NCBI GenBank assembly: GCA_963669155.1
Contig: OZ022576.1
Coordinates: forward strand, 13,082,942 to 13,146,941
DNA from: Arbacia lixula
Lineage: Eukaryota > Echinodermata > Echinoidea > Arbacioida > Arbaciidae
Length of the DNA stretch: 64,000 bases
Reading direction: 5' to 3'
A model generated the notes under the pieces. That model was not told the DNA's origin. It did not search any database and saw nothing but the letters and a program-made list of their open reading frames with translations. Positions 41,111 to 52,335 of the stretch are shown here, in pieces; the stretch's first letter is position 1; the number at the start of each line of letters is the position of its first letter. Made by a program: the position numbers and the translations under genes.

Positions 41111-42266
41111 GCGCGCGTGGCAGCGTCTGAGCGATTCTATGGTAAAGTCCGATGCAATGTAATGCAATGCAGTAGCAGTGCCAAGCGATACCCCAAGCAC
41201 TACTACCAAGGAAGTTAGTCGCTGATGTGCGTTTTACAGCTTCCGCCTCTATTTCTGTCACCGAAAATAATAGTTGCTACCAAACCAAAACATCCCCCTT
41301 ATTTGAGCACTTTTATCTGGTCAGACGTTGAACATGATCTTGACACGGAGGTCGGTTTTGTTCCGTCTCGACGGCCGTCGGAAATGGTTGCTATCGTGCC
41401 TATGGCAAAGGCCGTGGGGGTATCGGTGAATCGATTAGAGTCTAACTCACCGGAACCTTTCAGTCATCCTCATCCTTGAGAACGATACAAACAAGCACAA
41501 GTTGTGGTATGAGTTAGTGGTAGTAGCTAGCAACGCCCAACGTCGCGACAATTATGACCGGCACCTTACCGGAATAGATATGTTTAGAAACTGAACTTGA
41601 GTTGGAAATAAAAACATTGCAACGTTTTGAAGATAACAAAGAGTAAATTGATCTACGACGCCTCCTACTGACCTTATTATTCATCGTAATTCATCAACAA
41701 TATGGACTACTAACTAGGAGAGTACACGCCTGTTTTGTTGTTGTCATAGCAACTACCTGTATACACTTTAGCGAAATACAATATGATATTTATATCGTCA
41801 TTAATTAATGGTATTTGTACATTTGTTATAATTGCGTACAATAATACGCACGCCCATATTGTAGCGCCAAACATGGAAAATATAACGAAGGTGAAAGAGT
41901 GACAACAATTTGTACTGATGCTACTGAAAACTTAAAACAAACACGTCATAAAGTTTAGTCAAGAGTAACAATTGTAAGCATAATAAAAGTAAAAAAGAAA
42001 TTGGTGTCAGGGGGTCTACACATCAAATATATATATGATTGATTGACATGACCTTCGTGACAAACGTAGGCCAGATTCGAACTAGAAAAAGGGTTGATAC
42101 CGACACTGAAACACAGGAAACGTTTCGAGAATAACTTGAATGTATTCCTTGAACTTCGCGTTGTTTTGCATGAGACAAGATGATAACATGCGGGCGAACT
42201 TGTAAGGGAAGGTGGGTGGATAGGAGGGGGTTTCACCTTCACACACCCTCCCCCTCGCACGTACAT

Positions 42267-42331
42267 ACGCACACACGCACACACACACACACACACATAC
42301 ACACATACACACACACACACACACACACATA

Positions 42332-42378
<47 letters not shown>

Positions 42379-42379
42379 A
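42267..42379 (+). repeat. (CA)n microsatellite
   Basis: CA run with periodic TACACA interruptions. Confidence 0.95.
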
Positions 42380-42880
42380 CCTCCCGACTCCGATCTAAAC
42401 ATGTGTATAGGTTCTTGTCCTCTACATTCCTCCTAATGTGTTCAATACGTTAAAGCACAACGAAACATACTGATAGACAGACGGAGCACGCACATCTTTT
42501 GCTTTCTTTTGTGTTCTATTTTTTTTCTTTATGGGGAGGGGGTAAACGATAGTAGCATAATATCCTTTTTTCCGACATGGCGTTCGGTGAATATCACCGT
42601 TATGTCAAAGGTTGCGCATTTAGATTAGTGAAATATTGAACTTGCTATTGACTTAGCATTTCAAGTAATGAGGGAGAGACATCTCACTTTTTAGTCATCC
42701 CCCACGTTCAGTTTTTTTTATCCAAAAGTGCAAAAGGAAAGCTGAAGCTGACTCTGATCATGGTAATGTCTTCCGTTTACCCTTGTACCTATATCTTATC
42801 ACAAAATAGACAAAAAACATCCCTCTGTCTCTGATTGATACTCTTCCATTTTTAGTATTATCAATACAAGGGCCAGCAGG

Positions 42881-42975
42881 GGCCATATTCATGAAATCTT
42901 ACTAAGCCTAGTAAGTAACTAAACTACATTCATTTTAGTAACTAACTAGGGGAATAAGGTTTCATGAATATGGCC
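42881..42975. mobile_element. 95-bp terminal-inverted-repeat element
   Basis: Begins GGCCATATTCATGAAA and ends with its exact reverse complement, TTTCATGAATATGGCC. The interior has shorter inverted pieces around AGTAACTAA. No coding capacity. Likely a very small MITE or a family of hairpin repeats. Confidence 0.6.
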
Positions 42976-43822
42976 GCAGGTTTCTACATTCTGATGCAAC
43001 ACTTAAAACATTAGGTTCTTTCTATACTTAATGGCAATCAAACCAACTGGTATTTCATGTGTGTAAAATAAACATGGAATAATTAATTATATGTTTGCAA
43101 GATGCGCATTGTTTCACAACTTACACATACAATTTGCATAATATACCTGGCGTAGAAAGGTTTAAATAGATTGAAAATTAAAATATATCACAGGATTTTA
43201 TTTTTGTATTAAATTGAGACGAATTCAATTTATTGCAGTTCATAAAACAAGTACCACATACCTATGAAATGACAAATACTAATAATTTGCTTAGCAATTT
43301 TCACATTGTGATGTTGCCATTGTAGTGTTATTCCTTTCAATAGAAACGTACACTTCTCCGAAAAAAAACCAACACAAGTAATTTTAGTATTGATAAGGTC
43401 AATAATCTACAAAACTATTTCGTAGATTCAGGTTTTGTGTTGTGATTCTGGATCTATATGCGGAAGCTCGCGGTGACAAAAAACGTCCTCGAGGTTTACA
43501 TAGGCAAAAAAAAAAAAGCTTTAAAGGAAATATTTTACAGTAGTTTTGCAATGGCCTTGTTGCCGCTATAATTTCAAACATGCCATCTTTTGTGAGGCTT
43601 TCACACGACTCGCGTGCCAATAAAATTATGTTCAGTCAGGCAAGAGCAGTTTAGCTTAGAGTAGGCTACCCATTGTAGTCTTCAATGGGAATGATAATAG
43701 TGGAAATATTTCTCCGTGACGTATTACGTCCAGACAAAGTGTCTCGCTGGCCTGCGCTCAAGAAGATAATAATTGGTCACCATGGGGGCGGACACGTCCA
43801 TCGGAGAGAGAACAGAGGAGAA

Positions 43823-43823
43823 A

Positions 43824-43876
<53 letters not shown>

Positions 43877-44001
43877 GGAGAGATGGAGAGAGAGTAATGG
43901 GGTGAGAGAGAAAGAGAGAGAGATGAAGAGAGGGATGGGGAGAGAGAGATAGAGAGAGGGGGGATGGGAGATAGAAGAGAGCTGGGAGATAGTAGAGAGC
44001 T

Positions 44002-44066
<65 letters not shown>
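43823..44066 (+). repeat. (GA)n double block, 244 bp
   Basis: Two pure GA blocks (about 43826-43871 and 44003-44066) joined by GA-rich imperfect sequence. Strictly purine on one strand over long stretches. Confidence 0.95.
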
Positions 44067-44068
<2 letters not shown>

Positions 44069-45480
44069 AATGACAATGAGACAGCAGTCCTGTCAGTGTG
44101 ACCCACCCGAACGCGGGATGGCGGAATTTTTTTTCATATATTTTAGACTTGACGGAATGTCACACGTTTTCTCGCACACAATAGTGTCTGGTCGATTAAA
44201 GGGTGTGGTTGAATTATTCCTGGGGTCGGTGGTGGTGAGTTCTTTTGTCACAAAATTACATGGGTCTTACGAAATCACAAAAAGGAGACATATTTGGAGG
44301 CATTAGGGTCGCAAAACGCTTTGTTGGTGAAGGGCGGTTTTCATAGTCAACAGCGGTAAATTTAAATCCTCATATTTCATGCGGTTTGAACTTGAGTAAT
44401 TTGAAGGGGAAAAGGGGGAGAAACAATATTTTAATGGACGGAGAGAACAATAAGATGGGAAGGGGAATTCCGTAAATATGGCAGAAGGGATATGGGGACA
44501 GCGAAGAAATGAAAGCGAGGAGAAAGAGGAGAGAGAGATGAGGGAAGGGGGTGGGGGGTGAGAGGAGCCGGAAGTGAAGTAGCCACGTGGTATCGCACTT
44601 TAAAGTGATCCCTCATAAATGTCTCAAAACGAAACATCATTGAGAATAATCAGGATTAAGAACGTCTTTAAAAAAACATTGTCTTTACAAGCATTACTGA
44701 ACGACACGTGTCTCCTTTACCACCTTGACGCCACAATCATCAACTTGATCTATAGTGCACGATACCTTCCACTCATCTAATGACTTTAAGGAACTAAAAG
44801 GGATCAAAATAGAGGCAGTGATTTTGACCTTCAATCTTCTCTGAAATAACACCCTAGTGGAGGACCTAGCCGGTGTTGATGCAAATCCATCTGTCACAGT
44901 GCCGTCTGTTAAACGTGAACTGTTCACATGGTTCAGGCGACCTCTACGTGCCGAGTTATTCTTTATAATTTATCACATAAGTGAAGGGAGGGATTTTGGT
45001 CGTTATCCACTTACGCGCTTCCTAAAATAGTTGCTTTCGGGAGAGTGTGATTTATATAAACGAAGTGTTCCAAACAGCCCTTGTTTCTGGTAATGTTATA
45101 GCAGAGTTTAGAGTGCCGTGTCGCTGAACAAAATGAACATGAAAGTTCTGTACCGACTGACTTGGGTAAACCTGACGTGTGTAGCTTTGCTGTTGGAATA
45201 TAGAGAGGCCAATTGCATACATGCCCCACTATAACTGATGGATAGAAAGTGCAAATTTTATCTAAACAAACCCGTCTTATAAGATTAAAGATTGTCCGTC
45301 CCTTTTGCAAGCTCAAAATTTGAAATCGTCTATCACGATCGTGAATTGAAGAAAGTGTGATTCAAGACCATTTCTAAGAATATAGCATGTTGAAGCTTTA
45401 TGTACATGTAAAAATTTCAGCCGTTAAATTTCAAACCGACTTTTTTCGTACTTCTACGACAAACCAGAACGAATGATAAA

Positions 45481-45513
45481 GAGAGAGACAGACAGACAGA
45501 CAGATACAGACAT

Positions 45514-45562
<49 letters not shown>
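45481..45562 (+). repeat. (GACA)n and (GA)n tract
   Basis: Short GACA units then about 24 GA units. Confidence 0.9.
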
Positions 45563-45563
<1 letters not shown>

Positions 45564-45991
45564 CAGACAGCGGTAGATACAAACAGAGGAACAGAGACAG
45601 AGAGCGAAGAGAAAAATATAAGAAGATTATCCCAGTTTTGGGATATTATTTTCCAACGTCTTCTCAACGACCTGGCCCTTAGAATTGAGTTATCTGCGAG
45701 TAGTATCTGTCAATTGAAAGCGGCTTCCCCCCATGACGCAATGTCAGGAGGAGGAATGGCTGCAGAGGGGGTGACATTAGGGGTGTAAACTTTTATTCTC
45801 GACGCTATTGTTAAGAAAAGTTGAGGTGTTAAGTTGCAATAGAGTCCTTGGATACTGAATTTCATCCGGCAATTGATCTATCATAATTGATTTATTACTC
45901 CATTATCTCTGTCCCTCAACACCGTTTTCCCTCACCCTCTTCTCTCCTTTCTTCCTCTCCTCTGCGCCTCTCCCCCTTTCATTGTCACCAT

Positions 45992-45992
<1 letters not shown>

Positions 45993-46058
<66 letters not shown>

Positions 46059-46059
46059 G

Positions 46060-46095
<36 letters not shown>

Positions 46096-46136
46096 TCTCA
46101 TCTCTCCTCTCTCTCCCTCTCTCTCTTTCTCTCTGC
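45993..46136 (+). repeat. (CT)n microsatellite
   Basis: About 144 bp of CT with a few TTTC, GCC and CCC breaks. Confidence 0.95.
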
Positions 46137-46327
46137 CTTTCTTCATGTGCCTCCTTCATGGATATGAAATTAACAACAAGACTGTCGCGGTAGTCCCTAT
46201 AAGCATGCCAAGTCTGAGACTATGCAAAGAATGATACTTTTCCTAACAACACCTAAGACGTCATCGAAAGTGGTCCAATCCATCCCAGATGTTTTGCATT
46301 CTCCATCTCGACTTTCCCCATTCCAAG

Positions 46328-46480
46328 TTCGTGACAAATATCAACTTGTTACTTTAAGCAACATGGAAGCTGTGTATGTCCTCGTCAAGTGCGAACGGCG
46401 GACGGATGTTGGTGACTATATGGCCGAGACCATGAAGACACTTGTACCTTTCGTCCCATACACGAGAGCAAGTTGGAGGT
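46328..46480 (+). CDS. Weak candidate internal exon
   Basis: A pyrimidine-rich stretch ending CCATTCCAAG precedes an open segment that ends at GGAG followed by GTGAAT, a possible donor. The frame contains a moderately G+C-rich stretch of about 30 codons (MEAVYVLVKCERRTDVGDY and onward). No family is recognised and no partner exon was found. The antisense frame is also open, so chance is quite possible. Confidence 0.15.
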
Positions 46481-47552
46481 GAATTCTTGTAATGCATTCT
46501 GATGTACATTCTTTGTACATCTCTAATCATCTCTAATGTATCAAACCTGTTTCCTATTTGTCTCTTTCCCTGCCTTAATTGTTGTAGACGTTTATAATTC
46601 CATGACTTGCTATGTCCGTAACAATTAAACATGATTGTTATCAACAATGATAATAGTAGGAGCAAATGTAATTAATACTTACAGTCATAACGATATTGAT
46701 ACTATGATATGTAATCAGTACTGTTATTTTCATGATTACCATAATAGTAGTGATAACAATATAATCATATTAATGATTAAAATAAAAATCATTACCAGAA
46801 TTATCATGATACTAAATATCCTATTTATGTTCTTTACATATATACTTCCAGTATCAAAATCGGCTAAGGCTTAAAAAGTGACCATATAATTCAAATTCAA
46901 ATGTATGAAACGGGAAGGTTAGCGACGGAAAATAATAATGACGGAAATATACAAGATGAAAAAGGTGGATATTCTAAAGAAATGATATTTCTCTCAGAGT
47001 AAATGCACCTAATCCAATATCGGAGTCCCTGATCTAAACGGTAGGACATACCATTGCCTCCGGGGGGTGCGAGAGAGCCGATTATGAGGGTCAACAAGAT
47101 AACTCAAGAGGTCATCACGCACAATTCGGAATCAATTCGCCTTAGATACTATGAAATGACGAGATTAGACGCATGAATTTTCCCTTTCTTTTCTCATGGC
47201 GTTGTGTAAGCGCATGAAATATTTGTGCTCTCTCCCTCGTTCTCCCTCTCCCTCTCAGCCGCCCCCCCCCCCTTCCCCCGCCCTCCACCCCATTTCACCC
47301 CTCTCCTCTTGTTTATGGTTCATTATTGTTTTGGTCCCAGTCGTATCGGCACACGTGAATAGTTTAGTTTAATGGCTGTTTCCTGGCCATAACCTGGACA
47401 ATCATGTTCAAAAATATCAACCTGTTGTGAGAAATCTTAATAAATATTTTATCACGTTGCCATCAATAATCCCTCTTTCAGCTTCTTCATCTTTCCTTGC
47501 ATTTCTTCTACTTCTCCATGTTCTCCTCAGTTCTGTCTCTCCTCCCAATCCC

Positions 47553-47554
<2 letters not shown>

Positions 47555-47590
<36 letters not shown>
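47555..47590 (+). repeat. (CT)n microsatellite
   Basis: About 18 CT units. Confidence 0.9.
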
Positions 47591-47595
<5 letters not shown>

Positions 47596-47678
47596 ATCTG
47601 TGTGTGAATGTATGTGTCTCTCTCTTTCTCCCCACCCTCACTTTTCACCTACACTCTACATGCTCTAAGCAGATTACC

Positions 47679-47705
47679 CCCTCCTCCTCCTCTTCTTTCT
47701 CCTCC

Positions 47706-47740
<35 letters not shown>

Positions 47741-47884
47741 CTCCTCCTCCTCCTCCTCTTCCTCCTCCTCCTCTTCCTCTTTCTCCTCCTCCCCCTCCTC
47801 TTCCTCCCCCTCCCCCTCCTCCTCCTCCTCCTCCTCCTCCTCCTCCTCCTCCTCCTCCTCCTTCTTGTTCTCCTACTCCTCCTT
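47679..47884 (+). repeat. (CTC)n polypyrimidine tract, about 205 bp
   Basis: CTC units with CTT and CCC variants. Frames through it encode poly-Ser, poly-Pro or poly-Gly and are not genes. The strand is almost purely pyrimidine. Confidence 0.95.
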
Positions 47885-49069
47885 TTCGTGAAAAGATAGA
47901 AAGGAAAAACAATCCAAGGGGAGTCACCCCCTCTAGACCCCCGGGAGAGAACGGAACGCTAACTTGAGCCCTTTCCACGTCTTAGCGACGGACTTATCCA
48001 ACCAAGCACGCTCCAGATATTGGTCGAATTTCTGCCCGCTTTTTGCTACCTAATGACGCAGCGTTTTTCCCTTTTTGTTCTGTTTCTGAAACTCTATTAC
48101 TCTATTCTCTTGTCCACCGGACTTATTGGTTTGCTGACAACAACAGAAATGGTGGTAATCAGGGGTATCGTTAGTGTAAACTTTCTCCCCTGACGTAGAG
48201 AGAGGGGGGATGGGGCAGGAGAGAATGAGCTAGAGGTGAATGTCTATGTCTACGCCACCGTCACTTTCATGTTTGTTGATTAATTTTTCGACAGGAAGAT
48301 TATGTGCTACACAAACATGCATGTTACATAACTTTTCATTCATCTAGCAAAATGTGGAAACAGTGCTTTCATGACGAAATAGCAGGGAAGAATAAATCAT
48401 TAAAGCGAAGAAAGTGACAAAAGGAAAGATAATTTGCCAAGACTCATAATCTATTCATGCATACGGGTGTGGCTGCTAATTGAAGGATTGATTCATTGAC
48501 ATTATATCACTTCAAATGCTGAAAGAAATGTCAAATTAGTACTAAACTCAATCGTGGTGGCTATCAACCGTTAACAATCATGTCGCCCACTCCTTTATGT
48601 AATCCTTTATGTTGATCTGCCATTTCATTCTCATAACAAATTCATGAACTAGTGAAAGCAATTATGTTCACAGAGCACAGAAAGAGAATGCCATGCATGC
48701 TGTTCAGATCAACAATCTACCTGCGAAATCCTTTTGAAAGTACTGCAAAACACATTGAAGCCGTATAAAATACTTACAGCAGGCCTATTAGTATCCATTG
48801 CATTCATTAGGTGTGTCCATAACATGACCATAATATTTGTCGATGGAAAAATAATAACCTCTTTATTTGACAAATTCCTGTTTTATCAATACTGGAAATA
48901 AAAGAAACAGCTCAGTCCCATTTATACCATATTCCGCCTATAGCCGTACTGGTGCTTCCCTGTTCCATTGTTCCGTCATTGTTCTAACCTTTTAAAATGC
49001 TACGTAATATGTAACCAGGTTTAGACATATTAATTTGTTATATTTAATTCTTCGAGTTTATTCTATATG

Positions 49070-49200
49070 ATCGTCTCTTATAGGTTAGGGTCTTGGTTCG
49101 AGTCCCACATGAGTTGTATTCTACTCTGGCACTTCATCATTCTTCGAGACAAGGGCCACATATCGAGGGAATCCGACTCTCAGGAAAACACTCGCCATTT
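49070..49200 (+). mobile_element. tRNA-like SINE fragment
   Basis: Contains the pol III B box GGTTCGAGTCCC (about 49096-49107) inside a T-arm-like context. It is followed by a body (CTCTGGCAC...TTCGAGACAAGGG) of the kind often seen after tRNA-derived SINE heads in marine invertebrates (from memory). No clear A box is seen, so it is probably truncated or degraded. Confidence 0.35.
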
Positions 49201-49499
49201 CCTCTACCTGCTATTTATCTCACCTTATCCGCCAACTCACGCTCTCACTCACTTTCACACCGACCAATTTTATCAGGCACCTGTTCCATGATAGTCCCGT
49301 AAGTTACTCCCCTTTTCTTCGTTCAGTTTTTGATGCTTGGAGAGTTATCACTTCAGTCGTCTCCTCACATAGATGATTAAAATGCGTTTTCTGCATCTTA
49401 TTCGTGGAAACCAACATCATTATTGAGAATAGTCTTTCCGTTTCAAAATGTCTACATAATGTTTTAAAATATGGTAGACTTATCAGGCCTAATTAGAAA

Positions 49500-50644
49500 T
49501 ATCTATCTATCTATCTATCCAGCCTATTTCTCTCCACTGCTGAAGGAAGGCCTCCTCGTAATTTTTCCATTTTGATCTGCATTGTAATGTTTTGGTGAAG
49601 CAAAGCAACACAAGAGAATGACCGTGGGAACAAACAGAGTGCCTGCAAGTGTAGATGAGATGAGATGGGGAAGTAAGTGATCAGAGAGGGAGAGAAAGAG
49701 AGACATGGGATGGTACAAACTTTCAATACAATAACAAATGCATAACATGTGGACACTACATGCATGTATCTTGTGCCGTTCTTGTCCATGTCACACTACC
49801 ATATTCTCTAATATCGTCAATCCACCTCCTACTTTGCCTGCCTCTTCCTCTGGTGTTAGCTCAGGGGGTCCAGACAGTTAATTTATGTGTCCATCGATCA
49901 TCTTTCTTCATGGCCAGATGACCAGTCCACCTCCATTTTTTCAATTTAAATTTCATGATCCATGTCTCCTATTTTGGTTTTTCTTCTGGTCTCTAACTTT
50001 GTCCCTCTTTGTAACACCAATCATACTTTTTTCCACACCTGTTCCATAGCCCTTTCGCTTACTGTCAGTTTTCTCTCCAGCATCTTAGTTGTGGTCCATG
50101 TTTCTGCTCCATAAGAGAGCACAGGTATGATGTACTGGTTGAAAGTCTGTTTTTTGAGAGAAAGGAGGAGCTTTTCATCACGAAAGATAAAGTTGTGCTT
50201 GCCAATTTTTCCCCAAGCCAACTGGACCCTTCTATTCACTTCACCCGCTGTTTCATTTTCTATGGAGATCTTTTTGCCCAAGTATATGTAATTGTCCAGC
50301 TTTTCTATGGTCTTCCCCTGAATTATGATAGTGTGTTCTTTAAATCTGCTGCTCATCATTACCTTTGCCTTTGTGATATTTATTCTTAGTAAAGCTTTTC
50401 TACTTTCTTCACTTAGTTCTCGGATCATTTTCTCCAGTTCCTGAGGTGTATGGCTAAGTAGTAAAATGCCATCTGCAAATTTAAGACCTGTCAGGTGTTC
50501 GCCATCTACTACTATTCCCATTGATAGCCAATCAAGGTTTCTGAAGACATTCCCCATAGTTGCAATCAAGAGCTTTGGTAAGATGGGGTCACCTTGTCTA
50601 AACTCTTCCATGAGTTTAAAGGCATTTGTTGTAGTATTTTCTAG
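49500..50644 (-). pseudogene. Dead RTE-like non-LTR retrotransposon, reverse transcriptase C-terminal half
   Basis: The longest clean frame (50611-50021) carries reverse transcriptase landmarks: RQGDP (block B), a degenerate catalytic motif FADG where the family has F/YADD, then ITKAKVM, YIYLG, and NQYIIPVLSYGAETWT. Downstream the homology continues through shifted frames: a GVTKRDKVRDQ segment near 50015-49960, a W.W.GH.A segment with a stop, a GRGRQSRRWIDDI segment, and TWTRTAQD. After an interruption comes KWKNYEEAFLQQW near 49575-49525, followed by a (GATA)n tail at 49518-49500. The element is 5'-truncated, with an in-frame stop just before 50644 and no endonuclease. It has at least two frameshifts, several stops and a catalytic Asp-to-Gly change. 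The RTE clade assignment is from memory; the element cannot be functional. Confidence 0.85.
49579..49767. mobile_element. 189-bp insertion nested inside the dead LINE
   Basis: This segment splits the expected continuous reverse transcriptase tail between codons ...AQD (ending 49768) and ...SKWKNYEEAF (from 49578). Its ends show a weak terminal inverted similarity: GCATGTAGTG at one end and GCATTGTAATG read inward from the other. GAT and AGAT flank it. It looks like a small non-autonomous insertion; its family is unknown. Confidence 0.45.
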
Positions 50645-50853
50645 TTAGTGTAGTACATTCTATAGGCGGATCGTCTAAAAAGTAAAGTCTGGTAACCTGC
50701 AAACTCCCCTGATTGGCCATGTAAATTTGAATATCACATTGTAAACGATTCAATCGGATTAGTGTTGTATGGATAGATGTTTATTGTAAATTTTGTGGGA
50801 AATCAGATTAAGAGCTAATGTTTTAGGAGTATTGTACAATAAATACACTATGT

Positions 50854-51519
50854 AAACACAACAAAAAAGTAAGCCCCCCCCCCCCACACACACACACACA
50901 CACACTTTTTATCGGAGAGGTTTTGGGCAAAATAATTTGGCAGGATTGTTCCTTAAGTTATTTACTAACCTCTGTGTGAAAATAAAATTAATGCAATTAG
51001 TCATGCATGAGTGGGCAAATTTCAAAGGCAAAAATATCACTTTTCAAAAGTCACAAGGGTAATTGTTTCTGCCGTTTTAACAATGCATTTTATCATTTAT
51101 TGTGCGATTTTTAAAGTTTTTTTCACTCAACCATGGCACGAATATGACTTAATAAGTTTACATAACAGGTCATGTTACATCTTTGTCGAAATATTCAGAT
51201 TTTTATTTTTTCACCAAAATAAAGGTTTTTTAAGATTTTCAAACTCAAGAGGGATGAGTATTTGTTAAATGGTGCTCACTCAACCAAAAAAAAATCATAT
51301 GACAGAATCCCAAAATTACCCTTGTGACATTTGAAAAGTGACATTTTTTCTTTAAAATTTTCCCACTCATGCATGACTAATTGGATTAAGGTGAATTTCA
51401 CACACAACTTTGTCAATGAGTTAAGAAACAATCCTGCCAAATTATTTTGCCTAAAACCTCTTTGATAAAAAGTTATGTTATTTTGCTTAGGGAGGGACTT
51501 ACTTTTTTTTGTTGTGTTT
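50854..51519. mobile_element. Fold-back (long terminal inverted repeat) element, about 670 bp
   Basis: Two long inverted arms, about 50854-51075 and 51312-51519, match closely. Both contain AAACACAAC at the outer end, CAAAATAATTTGGCAGGATT, AATTAGTCATGCATGAGTGG and CACAAGGGTAATT, read outward-in. In the left arm a poly-C/(CA)n tract (50874-50906) replaces about 25 bp of the right arm. The central 235 bp is AT-rich with no coding frame of note. Target-site duplications are not clear. This is a non-autonomous MITE or fold-back transposon. Confidence 0.7.
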
Positions 51520-52261
51520 AGTTTTATATTCACAAACTTTATCGATATTTAATGTGCTTAGCTTGTTGTCCATTTGTTCAATTGTTGTTGTTTTTTACAA
51601 AATCTTCATCCTTCAAGTAGTCGTCAAGTAGCATCGCTCACGGTGGCTTCTTGCTTAATGACTTCTGTCTGTAATCCAAGCCTCTCCAGCGTCCACGTTT
51701 AGACCCTGGTCACATCCTCACGATACCTGACGAGGTCGGGCTGGCAAGAGCTCGAGAAAAGCAACTTCCGGCAATGTTTCTTTCTTAGCTCAGTTCGCAG
51801 AAAGGCGACGCTACCCCCACCTACCCTCGACCACGGCAATGCTGGTGCTGGTATAGGGGTGTGTAGACTGCCCGTCTACCACCCTTTTACCCTTTTCCTA
51901 AAGGGTACCATCGAGAACGATTAAAGCAATGCTTAATTATTTTGGTACTATAAATGAATCAAATTTTAATATGGTCTGATATGGTATGATGGTCTGATAA
52001 AGTTGCGCACGGTTCCAAAGGTCGAAGTAATTAATTGTATCGTTCTCAAATTAAAGAGATATATCAGACACTACGTAAGTATTACTTATATTGAAATATG
52101 GTACCAACTAAACCATGTCTTTATCACGCTCGGTGGTGCTTTAAGAGTTATGTGTCTAGGGTGTATCTCTCTTATACATGTTATCTGAATGAAGACGTGT
52201 TTCTTGCAGAAGGGAGGAGCCGCAATTAAACAAAAGAAAGGCCTTCTTACAACATACTGGT

Positions 52262-52335
52262 GTGGGACTCGAACCCACAACCTTCCAGTTAAGGCCAAAA
52301 AACAATGTACTCACACATCATTGTGGCTAACCATG
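52262..52335 (-). mobile_element. tRNA-derived SINE head or tRNA-like fragment
   Basis: On the minus strand there is a perfect T-arm: GTGGG, loop TTCGAGT, CCCAC (52278-52262). It includes a consensus pol III B box, GGTTCGAGTCCC. About 55 nt upstream, near 52330, is a degenerate A-box-like TTAGCCACAATG. The acceptor stem cannot be closed and the anticodon arm is poor. A SINE head or tRNA relic is therefore more likely than a working tRNA gene. Confidence 0.45.

Larger units (their letters stand above)
41111..49069. other. Gene-poor region with large purine/pyrimidine microsatellites
   Basis: No supported gene. It holds the CA, GA, CT and CTC tracts listed separately, the 95-bp inverted-repeat element, one weak exon candidate at 46328-46480, and a palindromic GACGTATTACGTC near 43720. 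Confidence 0.55.

Noticed and set aside
46354..46665. Minus-strand frame with Leu-rich start and a GKR amidation-like site, considered as a neuropeptide precursor
   Set aside because: The start codon is TTG, not ATG; a stop lies just upstream and the first ATG falls after the hydrophobic stretch, so there is no valid signal peptide.
47427..47978. Poly-Ser, poly-Pro and poly-Gly frames
   Set aside because: Translations of the (CTC)n tract in different frames and strands.
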